This document shows positions 37,035 through 45,179 of a DNA stretch of 64,000 nt, in pieces. Below the pieces are notes generated by a model. That model had not been told where the DNA came from and did no database searches. It was given only the letters and a program-made list of their open reading frames with translations. Source of the DNA: Lysobacter capsici (GTDB lineage Bacteria; Pseudomonadota; Gammaproteobacteria; Xanthomonadales; Xanthomonadaceae); the NCBI RefSeq assembly GCF_014779555.2, contig NZ_CP094357.1, positions 1,426,001 to 1,490,000 on the forward strand, written 5' to 3'. A program made the translations under genes and the position numbers. How positions within the stretch are numbered: position 1 is the stretch's first letter; each line of letters begins with the position of its first letter.

Positions 37035-39242
37035 GTGGGCGAACACAGGGCGAAGCGTTGGGTGGGTGCGGTGTGGGCGGGAAGTTGGTCGTTGGCGGTG
37101 GCGGCGATGGGCCCCGCGGCGGGTACGGACATGGCGGCGCAAGGCGCCGGTGTCGCCGCGCCCGTCGATTCGCCGTCGCGCTGCCAAGCGGCGCCCGCCG
37201 CCGCGCTGCCCGCGCCGGCGCAATGCCTGCGGCGTTTCGGTATCGAGCCCGGCGGCAGCGAGGCCTCGGTCCTGGAAGCGCTGTACGCGCGCAGCATCGA
37301 ATTTCAGCATCGCAGCGATTTCGTCCAGGCCTCGGCGGCGCTGGACTGCGCCCAGGCGAGCGCCGGCGATCGCGCCGGCGGCGCGCTCGAATACGAGTTG
37401 CTGCGGCGTCGCGGCGTGATCGACTACCGCAACGAATGCCAGGTCGAGGCGCTGGCCAAGTTCAAGCAGGCGCTGCAACTGGCCCAGCACCGCGAAGACC
37501 GCCCGGCGCAGTCGAAGATCTGGAACAACATCGGCTCGACCCTGCGCCGGCTCGGCGACTACCGCGGCGCGCTGCAGGCGCTGATGTCCAGCCTGGAACT
37601 GCAGCGCAGCCTGCCCGAACGCGATTCGGGCCCGGCCTTGAACAACATCGCCGACCTGTACCGCGACTTCGGCGACACCGCCGCCGCGGTGCGTCATTAC
37701 GACCAGGCCCGCGCCGAATTCCTGCGCGCCGGCAACCGCATCGAAGCCGCGCACGTGCTGGCCAGCCAGGGCGTGCTGGCGCTCGACGCCGGCCAGATCG
37801 GCCGCGGCCAGGCCTTGCTGGAACAGGCGCGCGGCGAACTCGACAAGGCCGGCGACCGCACCTATGTGCTGCGCGTCCACGCCGAACTCGGCCGCGCCGC
37901 GATCGCCCGCGGCGATCTGGTCCAGGCCAAGCGCTGGACCGACAGCGGCCTGGCGATCGCCGCGCAGGCCGGCACCGCGGTGCCGGCGCCGCTGCAATTG
38001 CAGGCCGCGCGCGGCGACCGCCTGCGCGGGCAGGCGCGCGCCGCGCAGTTGCGGGTGCAGACCGCGCTGGCCGCGCTGGCGCCGCAGGACAGCGACCGGC
38101 CCGCCTTGCTGACCGAACTGGCCGACGATTTCGAGGCCCAGGGCGAATGGCCGCGCGCGCTGGCCGCGCTGCGCGACTCCGAAGCCGCCGCGCGCGCCTT
38201 GCGCGAGGCGCGTTACGACCGCGAGATGAAGTGGCTGCAACTGCGCTTCGAGACCGCCGAGCGCGACCGCACCATCGCCGCGCTGGCCACCGAGAATCAG
38301 GTCCGCGCGCTGAGCCTGAAGCAGCGCACCCTGGCGCTGTGGCTGACCGTGGTCTCGGCGCTGGCGGCCTTGCTCGGGCTGACCGTGTTCTTCCTGCGCC
38401 GCCAGCATCGGGTGCGGGTGGCCGAAGCGGCGCGGCGCGCGCGTCTGGCCGAGGAGGTCGAGTACTACCGCCGCGCCGCCGCCGATCTCGGCGTCGACCG
38501 CGCGCGTCTGCAGGCCGCGTTGGACAGCCGCGACGACGCGGTGCTGATCCTGGACGTCGCCGGGCATGTGCTCGCGGCCAACCGCAGCGCCGGCGAATTG
38601 CTTCAGCACCCGGGTGCCAGCGCATTGTCGGGACGCGCGTTCGGCGAATTGCTCGACGAAGCGGGCGCGCACCGTTTCGCCCAGGCGCTGGAACGGCTGG
38701 ACGAATCCTCGGCTCCGCAGCGTTTCGATTTCCGCCTCGGCGCCCGGCGCGACGCCTTGAGCGCCCAGCTCAGCGAAAGCGGGCAGGGCGAGGGCCTGAT
38801 CGTGCTCGGTCTCAAACCGGCCGCCTCGGCCAGCGGCGTCGCCCCGGCCGTGGCCGACGGCACCGAGCACGAACCGCTGAGCGTGGAAACGCCGGCGCTG
38901 GCCGACGACGACGAATTGCGCCAGTCGTTCCGGCGCGCGTTGGTCGAGCTGATGCTCGCGGTGGTCGAGGCCTGGGAACGCAGCACCGGCCAGGGTCGGC
39001 TGGAGCTGGCCGAGAAGAGCCGGATCTGGCGGGTCACTGTCGACGACGGCCGCCTGCGCGCGCGCGCTATGGAACGCTATCTGAGCCTGTCCAAGCTGCC
39101 GCGCCAACCGCGTTGGCGCGACGTGCTGCGTTCGGGCTACTACGTGCTGGCCGAATGCAGCCTGGACGAATCGGTGCGCGGCGAACTGCAGCGTCATGTC
39201 GACGCCGTGCTGGCCTATACGCGACGCCACGCGCTGGTGTGA
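37035..39242 (+). CDS. TPR-PAS membrane-anchored sensor-like protein
   Basis: A 735-residue protein. After an N-terminal export segment (AVWAGSWSLAVAAMG), residues about 75-400 form tetratricopeptide-like helices (NNIGSTLRRLGDYRGALQAL, NNIADLYRDFGDTAAAVRHYDQA). A coiled coil and one membrane helix follow (TLALWLTVVSALAALLGLTVFFL, about 435-457), then a cytoplasmic coiled coil and a PAS-like domain (ALDSRDDAVLILDVAGHVLAANRSAGELL). The last 125 residues (ELMLAVVEAWERSTGQGRLEL, YLSLSKLPRQPRWRDVLRSGYYVL) are helical, resembling winged-helix output modules, with no GGDEF, kinase or phosphatase motif. Probably a periplasmic sensor signalling through an unidentified cytoplasmic output. Confidence 0.72.
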   Translation: MGEHRAKRWVGAVWAGSWSLAVAAMGPAAGTDMAAQGAGVAAPVDSPSRCQAAPAAALPAPAQCLRRFGIEPGGSEASVLEALYARSIEFQHRSDFVQASAALDCAQASAGDRAGGALEYELLRRRGVIDYRNECQVEALAKFKQALQLAQHREDRPAQSKIWNNIGSTLRRLGDYRGALQALMSSLELQRSLPERDSGPALNNIADLYRDFGDTAAAVRHYDQARAEFLRAGNRIEAAHVLASQGVLALDAGQIGRGQALLEQARGELDKAGDRTYVLRVHAELGRAAIARGDLVQAKRWTDSGLAIAAQAGTAVPAPLQLQAARGDRLRGQARAAQLRVQTALAALAPQDSDRPALLTELADDFEAQGEWPRALAALRDSEAAARALREARYDREMKWLQLRFETAERDRTIAALATENQVRALSLKQRTLALWLTVVSALAALLGLTVFFLRRQHRVRVAEAARRARLAEEVEYYRRAAADLGVDRARLQAALDSRDDAVLILDVAGHVLAANRSAGELLQHPGASALSGRAFGELLDEAGAHRFAQALERLDESSAPQRFDFRLGARRDALSAQLSESGQGEGLIVLGLKPAASASGVAPAVADGTEHEPLSVETPALADDDELRQSFRRALVELMLAVVEAWERSTGQGRLELAEKSRIWRVTVDDGRLRARAMERYLSLSKLPRQPRWRDVLRSGYYVLAECSLDESVRGELQRHVDAVLAYTRRHALV

Positions 39243-39326
39243 GCGTTCCCTGCCCTGACAGCGGTTGAGCCACCAGCGGGCGGCGGCGCGGTTTACTCGG
39301 TGGTTGCCGTGTCGATCGACATCCGG

Positions 39327-39761
39327 TTACGGGCTGCGCGCCGGCAACTTGATCGGCGTGCTCGGCGACGGCAGCCGGCAGATCAGGCAGACGCCCTGCA
39401 GATCGGGCGTGCCCGGGCCGAAGCTGTAGGCGGTGTGGTGCAGCTGCGGATCGTTGTAACTGGTCGGCGAGGTCACCTGGGCCACGCTGCCGGGCACGAT
39501 CTGTTCGCAGTAGTCGAACGCGCGCTTGGTCGCGACCGACCAATGATCGTCGACGATGCCGCAGCTCTTGGGCGTGCACACGCCGCCGCCGGCCTGGCTT
39601 TGTTCGGCGTAGGCCATCAGGTCGCGCGAAGTGAATCTGAACGATCCGACCACCACCATCTGCGCGCCTTCCACGCCGCAGGTGCCGTCGGTGTTGTGCG
39701 CGCTCGCGCTGCCGCAGACCAATGCCGCGGCCAGAACCAAACTCTTGAGTGTCGTACGCAT
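39327..39761 (-). CDS. small secreted Cys-containing protein, function unknown
   Basis: A 144-residue exported protein with signal peptide MRTTLKSLVLAAALVCGSASA. The mature part starts HNTDGTCGVEGAQM and contains six Cys (DGTC, GGVCTPKSCG, DYCEQ, GVCLIC), likely three disulfides or a metal site; the CLIC ending is notable. AGGGG lies five bases before ATG 39761. I do not recognise the family. It is convergent with the TPR-PAS gene. Confidence 0.6.
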   Translation of the reverse strand: MRTTLKSLVLAAALVCGSASAHNTDGTCGVEGAQMVVVGSFRFTSRDLMAYAEQSQAGGGVCTPKSCGIVDDHWSVATKRAFDYCEQIVPGSVAQVTSPTSYNDPQLHHTAYSFGPGTPDLQGVCLICRLPSPSTPIKLPARSP

Positions 39762-40162
39762 GATCGCCCCCTGTGGCGAGTGCATCAGGAGCGGCCAGCC
39801 TACGAACCGCGCGCCACCGGGTCCAAGCAATTCACGGGCACAAAGCGGGAACGTTTCGGCCCGAATCCGACGCAGGCCCGATCGGTGTGTGATCGGGTTG
39901 GCGATCGGTCGCGACGACCGGGCCGCGGCGCGGCGAAATCTTCCCGCCGTGTCCCGATTCCGTCCCGGATCGTTCCTCGCAAATCCGCGCGCCAGGGCGG
40001 TAAATGGAATGCGTTCCCGCCGCACCGTTCGCCGCCCCTGGCCCCTCCCGGCCGCCGCGACGGACACGCTGGCGGGGCATCGTCGACAGGGGCGCGTCGG
40101 CGCGCAGGGGCCTTGAGCACCTGCGCCGGCCGACGCGGTCGATCCATCTCACGAGGGCGCCG

Positions 40163-40264
40163 TTGCGACGCATCGAACAGTTCAACCGCGAGCAGGAACT
40201 GCTGATCGAGACCATCGAGGCCATGCCCGGCGCGATCGTCGAAGGTCAAGGCGGCGGCCGCTAG
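40163..40264 (+). CDS. possible 33-residue small protein
   Basis: A TTG start with GAGGG five bases upstream opens a frame that reads LRRIEQFNREQELLIETIEA and continues to TAG at 40264. The peptide is amphipathic, acidic and helical, and its codons look like those of real genes, unlike the Arg-rich frames around it. A strong terminator lies about 330 bp downstream on the same strand. It could also be a relic of a larger gene. Weak evidence. Confidence 0.25.
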   Translation: MRRIEQFNREQELLIETIEAMPGAIVEGQGGGR

Positions 40265-40591
40265 CCGCCGGAGATTTCCACCGCATCGCGCCACGAACGG
40301 CACGCTCCCGGTCGTGGCGCGGTGCGGCGGATCCGCGGACCCGGCGGCGCGCCGTCGCTGAGGTCGGCAACGAGGTTCAGGTCCGTCGGACCAGGCGCAG
40401 GCATTCCGTGGCTCCCCTGTGGGCCTCACGGACGGAGGCCGGGCGCCAGTGCGACGGACCGGTAAAGGCATAGGGAAATGCCGCCCGCCCCGCATCGACA
40501 CGGACGTCGAGGCGGTCGGTAGCGCCGCGCCATGCGCGGCCGCTGGCGGGGAGCGGCTGGTCCGGTTGGGGGAGCCAGCGGACCGGGCGCA

Positions 40592-40638
40592 GCGGGCTAT
40601 GGCGGATCAGGACGCCATAGCCCGCGTTGGATTTTTTT
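40592..40638 (+). terminator. strong plus-strand intrinsic terminator with no assigned gene
   Basis: GCGGGCTATGGCG pairs perfectly with CGCCATAGCCCGC across an 8-base loop and is followed six bases later by TTTTTTT. The T-run is only on the plus-strand side. No confident plus-strand gene precedes it for more than 1.3 kb (the nearest is the TPR-PAS gene ending at 39242). Confidence 0.82.
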
Positions 40639-40642
40639 GGAG

Positions 40643-40759
40643 CCGGGAATCGGGAGTCGGGAATCGGTTGAAGCTGGAGCCGAGGCGTTCGAGTTCCGAC
40701 GCTTCCTTCCGGTTACCGGCGAACCGCTTTTCCGATTCCCCATTCCCCATTCCCGGGCC
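40643..40759. repeat. GGGAATC/GATTCCC palindromic repeat
   Basis: The left arm is CCGGGAATCGGGAGTCGGG and the right arm CCGATTCCCCATTCCCC, with an internal TTCGAGTTCC region. It is the same family as the repeats at 24219 and 25808 and lies just past the end of the FAD oxidoreductase gene. Confidence 0.65.
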
Positions 40760-40772
40760 GCGACTAGCGTCC

Positions 40773-41927
40773 TTACGCCGCGCGACGCATCGCACCATAG
40801 CGGCCCTCAACAATCTCCTCGGCCAGACCGAAACTCAACGTCATCCCCAGCCCGCCGCCGCCGACCGCGTTGACGATGGTCACGCCGGGCGCCGCTTCGG
40901 CGACGAATTCGCTGCTGCCGTCGGTCAGCTTGGGATAGATGCCGTGCCAGGTCTGGATCACGCGTGGGTCGGGCAGGCGCGCGAAGCGGGCCAGATAATC
41001 GAGCACTTTGGCGTTGATGGCGTGCTCGTCGAACGGGTCGTGGGTATGCGCGTAGGCGTGCGAGTCGCCGATGGTGATCTCGCCGCGGCCGTTCTGCGCC
41101 GCCATCACGTGGATGCCCAGTTCGATCAGGTCGCCGAATTGCGCCTCGTAGCGCGCGCGCAGCGGCGCCACGTCGGCGGCTTGCTGGAAACCGGCGTAAT
41201 GCACCAGCGACAGGCCGCCGCATAGCGCGGCGCCGAGGCGGAAGCCGTCGGGTTGCGGCGCCAGACGCATCATCTGCAGCTTGCAGCGGGTCAGCGGCGC
41301 GGCGGCATACAACTGCGGATAGAGCTGTTCGAACTCCGGGCCGCTGCACACGAACACCTGATCGGCGTCGAAACGCCGCGTGCCCGACCAGGCGCGACCG
41401 GTTTCGACTGCGGTCACCGGCACGCGCCAGTGAAACTCGACGCCGTAGCGTTCGTGCAGATACGCCGGGATCGTGCGCAGCGCTTCGCGCGGATCGACGA
41501 TCATTTCATCTTGGTTGAACAGCGCGCCGCGCAATCCTTCGCTGACCAAGGCCGGCGAACGCGCCAGCGCCGCGTCGCGATCGAGCAGGCTGCACGGCCG
41601 CATCGCGCGATTGGCGTGTTCGTACTGTTCCAGCACGTCCCACTCGTCCTGCGCATAGGCCAGATGCAGCGAGCCGCAGGGGTCGTGCCACAGCCGCGCA
41701 TCCTCGATCAGCTCGCGCCAGATCGCGCGCGAACGCAACGCGCGTTCGTAGGCCGCGCCGTTGGGTACGCCGATCGGCCAGATCATGCCGAAGTTGCGTA
41801 CCGATGCGCCGACCGCGCGGTCAAAGCGCTCCAGCACGGTGACGCGGTGGCCGCGCACGGCGAGCGCGCGGGCGATGGACAGGCCGACGATGCCGGCGCC
41901 GATGACGAGAGCGGAAGGAGCGTTCAT
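40773..41927 (-). CDS. FAD-dependent amine oxidase, HpnW/PbfD-type (TIGR03364-like)
   Basis: A 384-residue DAO-family flavoenzyme. The N-terminal Rossmann motif is VIGAGIVGLSIARALAVRG (about residues 8-26) followed by the Glu in TVLER; the C-terminal FAD segment is VNAVGGGGLGMTLSFGLAEEI. This clade is known to travel with PhnX-like phosphonatases, and a related enzyme (PbfD) oxidises N-methylated 2-aminoethylphosphonate to phosphonoacetaldehyde. Here it is the last gene of an operon with the DUF5690 transporter (18-bp gap) and a PhnX-like hydrolase. I assign the role by sequence type and neighbours; the exact amine substrate is not determined by what I can see. Confidence 0.85.
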   Translation of the reverse strand: MNAPSALVIGAGIVGLSIARALAVRGHRVTVLERFDRAVGASVRNFGMIWPIGVPNGAAYERALRSRAIWRELIEDARLWHDPCGSLHLAYAQDEWDVLEQYEHANRAMRPCSLLDRDAALARSPALVSEGLRGALFNQDEMIVDPREALRTIPAYLHERYGVEFHWRVPVTAVETGRAWSGTRRFDADQVFVCSGPEFEQLYPQLYAAAPLTRCKLQMMRLAPQPDGFRLGAALCGGLSLVHYAGFQQAADVAPLRARYEAQFGDLIELGIHVMAAQNGRGEITIGDSHAYAHTHDPFDEHAINAKVLDYLARFARLPDPRVIQTWHGIYPKLTDGSSEFVAEAAPGVTIVNAVGGGGLGMTLSFGLAEEIVEGRYGAMRRAA

Positions 41928-41945
41928 GCGATGGTTTCGAAAGAC

Positions 41946-43241
41946 TCAGACGGGCGCGAGCGCCGCCGCGGCGACGCGACGGGTGACGCGATGGTGGAAG
42001 TACAGCGCCGAAGCGATCAGGCATGCGCCGCCGATCATCGCCAGCGTCAGCACGATCTGGGCGAAGAACTGGGTCCACGACAGCTGCACGCCGGAAAATT
42101 CCTTGGTCAGCAGCACCGCGACGCTGCCCAGATAGCCGAAGGCATCCGACAGGTACATCAGGAAGCCGACGTTGCCGGCAACGCGGAAGGTCGCGATCAG
42201 GCGCTCGTAGAACACGCAGTTGAACGGCACATAGGCCAGATACAGACCGAAGCCGACCAGGGCCAGCCACCACAGCGGCGGCAGCGCGCCGGCGCGGAAC
42301 GCGAGCGTGCTGATGCCCGCCACCGCCAGGCCGGCGAACATCAGCCCGTGCAAGGCCATCAGGCCGCGCAGATTGTCGCGGAACCACGTCAGTCCCGCGG
42401 TCAAGGCGAGCACCGCCAACGCGATCGGCGTTTCGATCAGCGCGAACACGCCGGCATTGCCGCCATAGCCCAGATCGGCGAACAACTCGGCTTCGAAGTT
42501 GTCGCGAAAATCGCGCACCACGGTCAACGCGACATAGCAGCCGATCATCAGCACCAGCCCCGGCAGGAAGCCGCGCACGAAGGCCATGCGTTCGGCGCGG
42601 CTCATCGGCTGGCGTTCGCTGCGTTCGCGCCGGTCGTCGGCGTCGGGCTCGGGCACGCGTTCGAGAAAATGCACCGCGATCAGCAACAGCGGCAGAAACA
42701 GCAGGCCGGTCACGAACGGCATCCAGAACTCATCGACGCCCGACAGCAGCAGCCATTTGCCGACGCTTTTGACCACGCCGGAGGCCATGATGAAACTCGA
42801 AGCGAGGATCGCGCCCATCGCCTCGGTGGTGCGGCGGCCTTCCAGGTAACTGAACACCAGGCCCCAGACCATGCCCAGCGGCAGGCCGTTGAGGAACAGG
42901 AACGGGATGTTCCAGGGCGCCGGCGTCAGCGCGAACCCCAGCAGCGCCAGCCAGGCGATGCCGATCAGGCTCAGCAGCAAACGCGCGCGGTGTTCGCGGC
43001 GCAACCCGCCGATCACGCCGATACCGACGAACTTGCTGCACATATAGCCCAGGATCTGCGCGACCACCAGCCAGACTTTGTAGTCGACGCCGAACAGCGG
43101 ATGCCCGGCGAACGACGCGGCGGCGAACGGTTTGCGGAACGCGTACATGCAGGCATAGGTGACCAGCGCCGCGCCGCCGGCGAGCAGGGTCACCTGCCAC
43201 TGGCGCGCGCGTTCGCTGGTCGGGGCGCGCAACGCGTTCAT
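41946..43241 (-). CDS. DUF5690 MFS-type transporter, candidate phosphonate importer
   Basis: A 431-residue inner-membrane protein with about twelve helices and an MFS-like layout. The first loop YAFRKPFAAASF and the segment LGMVWGLVFSYLEGRRTTEAMGAILASSF are typical of DUF5690 proteins, which resemble sugar-phosphate/glycerol-3-phosphate antiporters. A cytoplasmic loop (about 210-235) is charged. Its ATG overlaps the stop of the PhnX-like gene (ATGA at 43238-43241), so the two are coupled. It replaces the usual phosphonate ABC transporter genes, so uptake of the phosphonate across the inner membrane is the natural inference. Confidence 0.83.
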   Translation of the reverse strand: MNALRAPTSERARQWQVTLLAGGAALVTYACMYAFRKPFAAASFAGHPLFGVDYKVWLVVAQILGYMCSKFVGIGVIGGLRREHRARLLLSLIGIAWLALLGFALTPAPWNIPFLFLNGLPLGMVWGLVFSYLEGRRTTEAMGAILASSFIMASGVVKSVGKWLLLSGVDEFWMPFVTGLLFLPLLLIAVHFLERVPEPDADDRRERSERQPMSRAERMAFVRGFLPGLVLMIGCYVALTVVRDFRDNFEAELFADLGYGGNAGVFALIETPIALAVLALTAGLTWFRDNLRGLMALHGLMFAGLAVAGISTLAFRAGALPPLWWLALVGFGLYLAYVPFNCVFYERLIATFRVAGNVGFLMYLSDAFGYLGSVAVLLTKEFSGVQLSWTQFFAQIVLTLAMIGGACLIASALYFHHRVTRRVAAAALAPV

Positions 43242-43936
43242 GCGGCGGCGTGGCGCGCGTCGCGGTCGGACGCATCCAGCCCCAGCAGGGCCGGCAGTTC
43301 GAACAGGCCATCGATGATGCGGTCGGGCGCGTAGGGCTCGAGTTCGGCACGGGTGAACGCGCCGGTGGTGACCGCCACCACCAGGCCGACCCGGGCCGCG
43401 CGGCCTTCGCCGATATCGACCTCGGTGTCGCCGATCTTGATCACCTGGGCCGGATCGTCGATCCGCAGGCGTTGCATCAGCGCGTGGATCATGTCCGGCG
43501 CCGGCCGGCCCTGCGCGACTTCGTCGCTGGCGATCAGCGCGTCGATGCGTTGCGACCACTGCAGGCGCTCGACGATGGCGTCGGCGATGTCGCGCGAAAA
43601 CCCGGTGTTCAGCGCGACCTGGATGCCGTTCGCGCGCAGTACCGCGAACACCGATTCGGCGCCGGGCAACGGCTCGATGCCGGGCCATTCGCGATAGCAC
43701 ACCAGCATGCGCTGGACGAAGTCGGCATGGATCGCGGCGATCCGCGGGTCATCGGCCTGTGTACCGAGCAGCCGCGCGATCGCCAGCGGCTTGGGATAGC
43801 CCATCAGCGGCCGGCAGGCCTCGTGGTCGATCGGGTGGCCGGCGGCGCTCATCGCGCCGACGAAGGCCTGGGCGACGAAGCCGGGGTCCGACACGGTGGT
43901 GCCGGCGATATCGAACAGGGCAAGGCGGAAGGTCAT
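43238..43936 (-). CDS. PhnX-like phosphonatase (HAD family, TIGR03351-like)
   Basis: A 232-residue HAD hydrolase with the features that set phosphonatases apart. Motif I is FDIAGTTV (nucleophile Asp9, Ala at +2 instead of Asp), the cap has the Schiff-base Lys in LMGYPKP (Lys49), and Arg replaces the usual Lys before motif III (VAQGRPAPDM), which ends KIGDTEVDIGEG. These residues predict cleavage of a C-P bond in phosphonoacetaldehyde or a close analogue. ATG 43936 is used; the frame is open to 43987. First gene of the operon, with the shared operator 85 bp upstream. A -35/-10 pair (TTCACC, 17 bp, TAATAA) can be drawn between operator and gene. Confidence 0.88.
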   Translation of the reverse strand: MTFRLALFDIAGTTVSDPGFVAQAFVGAMSAAGHPIDHEACRPLMGYPKPLAIARLLGTQADDPRIAAIHADFVQRMLVCYREWPGIEPLPGAESVFAVLRANGIQVALNTGFSRDIADAIVERLQWSQRIDALIASDEVAQGRPAPDMIHALMQRLRIDDPAQVIKIGDTEVDIGEGRAARVGLVVAVTTGAFTRAELEPYAPDRIIDGLFELPALLGLDASDRDARHAAA

Positions 43937-44020
43937 CGCGGCGGGACGCACTGGGGAACAGGCGTCCAGCATGGGCGGCGTGCGCAACCCGGTTATTACA
44001 GCGCGGGGACAAGTGGGTGA

Positions 44021-44031
44021 ACCTGTCTAGT
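44021..44031 (-). promoter_or_regulatory. predicted PhnF/HutC-type operator upstream of the PhnX-like operon
   Basis: ACCTGTCTAGT, identical to the sites at 32387 and 33830 and in the same orientation, 85 bp upstream of the PhnX-like start and abutting the possible -35 TTCACC on the minus strand. Confidence 0.62.
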
Positions 44032-44100
44032 GCGTCGGAGCGGGGCAGTAGCCGACCCGAGCGGGCGGGCGAGGCCCGATCCGGCCAGGCGGATCCGGTA

Positions 44101-44532
44101 TCAGCCCTCGCCGCGCGACAGGGCGCCAAACCGCGGCAAATCGTAGAGATCGGACGTGGCGCTGGCTCGCAGGCATGCGCTTACCACCGGCGCCAGCCAC
44201 AGCCCGTCGTGATCGTCGTCCAGCACGCTGGGCTGGAAGCGCTGCATCAAGCCGCTCGCCACTTCCAACGCCAAGCGTGCATTCTCGCCGTGACGGGAGG
44301 ACAGGCAAAAGGCGCTACGTGGCGTAGCGCCGAGCAAGGCGACCAGCGCTTCGCGTTCGGCGGGTTCGTACTCGGCAAGCTGTTCCTGTTCCGAGTAACG
44401 TTCGAAATAGCAATATCGTTCACCCGAGCGGATGGTTTCGCTGGAGCCGTCGCGATTGAATTCGAAGGCCCGGACCGCCGCTTCGATCTGTTCGGAGTCG
44501 GCCTGGCCGAAATACAGGATCACTGAGTCCAT
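44101..44532 (-). CDS. hypothetical protein
   Basis: A 143-residue soluble, acidic protein starting MDSVILYFGQADSEQIEAAV. No signal peptide, membrane helix or known motif. Segments such as YCYFERYSEQEQL and VLDDDHDGLWLAP suggest a compact alpha/beta fold, like many small immunity-type or Smi1-like proteins, but I cannot place it. ATG 44532 fits a natural N-terminus; the frame extends to 44589. It precedes the phosphonate operon promoter in the same direction but lies outside it. Confidence 0.55.
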   Translation of the reverse strand: MDSVILYFGQADSEQIEAAVRAFEFNRDGSSETIRSGERYCYFERYSEQEQLAEYEPAEREALVALLGATPRSAFCLSSRHGENARLALEVASGLMQRFQPSVLDDDHDGLWLAPVVSACLRASATSDLYDLPRFGALSRGEG

Positions 44533-44697
44533 TGACGGCTCCGTTTTCTGGCCGGGATCACCGTGCGGTCCGTTTCGCGGCCGCCGCAAAACTACTTCGT
44601 CCGATCGAAAAGCGTCGGCGCCGAAAGCCCCGTCCCCAAAAGACCTCTAGTTCCGTGATAGCCACGACGAAATCGGGCATCGACGATGCCCGTCGCA

Positions 44698-45111
44698 TCA
44701 AAACGCCAAACGCGCCCGCAGCTGCGTTACATCGTCGGTCCATGCCGCGTAGTCGTCGCTTTCTTCCCACAGCGCGCGCAGTTCCGAGTGCGGGCCGAGG
44801 ATGCGATCGATCGCGCTGAGCGCGTCGGCGATCAGCGCCGCATCGGGCGAGGGCCGCATCTTCGAGATCCAGATCATCAGTTCTTCCTGCTTGCGCGCCG
44901 CGCCCGAGGGCCGGCCGATCGCGGCGGCGATCAGTTCGCTCGCGGCCAGCGCCGCGGACGCCAGGGGCGCGTCCACTTCTTCATCCGGCTCGACCTCCAG
45001 CACCGCGGCGATGGTTTCGCGCACCAGCGCCAGGCTCTGGTGATCGCTCAGTTCGTCCAGCCAGTCGGCCGCGTCGTCGTTGTCGAATGTGGTGAAACCC
45101 CAAGCGCCCAT
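44698..45111 (-). CDS. DUF4259 protein
   Basis: A 137-residue soluble protein. The start MGAWGFTTFDNDDAADWLDEL is the hallmark of DUF4259, and the end contains ELRALWEES and the Trp-rich AAWTDDV. The family is of unknown function, often found singly. AGAGGA lies nine bases before ATG 45111. A hairpin (CGGGCATCGACGATGCCCG, 44677-44695) directly after the stop may terminate it. Confidence 0.75.
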   Translation of the reverse strand: MGAWGFTTFDNDDAADWLDELSDHQSLALVRETIAAVLEVEPDEEVDAPLASAALAASELIAAAIGRPSGAARKQEELMIWISKMRPSPDAALIADALSAIDRILGPHSELRALWEESDDYAAWTDDVTQLRARLAF

Positions 45112-45179
45112 CGTGTAATCCTCTTTTTGAATAATGCATTCCGCCCTCGGCGGAAGGTGAAACGGTGATCTTCCCGGGC

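Larger units (their letters stand above)
39762..40772. other. 1-kb gene-poor region with an isolated plus-strand terminator
   Basis: No confident gene. It holds one weak small frame (40163-40264), a strong plus-strand terminator (40592-40638) and a GGGAATC palindromic repeat (40643-40759). Several longer Arg-rich frames on both strands are shadow frames. Confidence 0.5.

Noticed and set aside
36741-39230. An 829-codon open frame on the minus strand opposite the TPR-PAS gene
   Set aside because: Repetitive Ala/Gln/Arg composition without domain features; the plus strand has TPR, membrane and PAS segments.
41253-43334. A 693-codon open frame on the plus strand opposite the oxidase and transporter genes
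   Set aside because: It spans several minus-strand genes with coupled starts and has a Gln/His/Arg-rich shadow composition.
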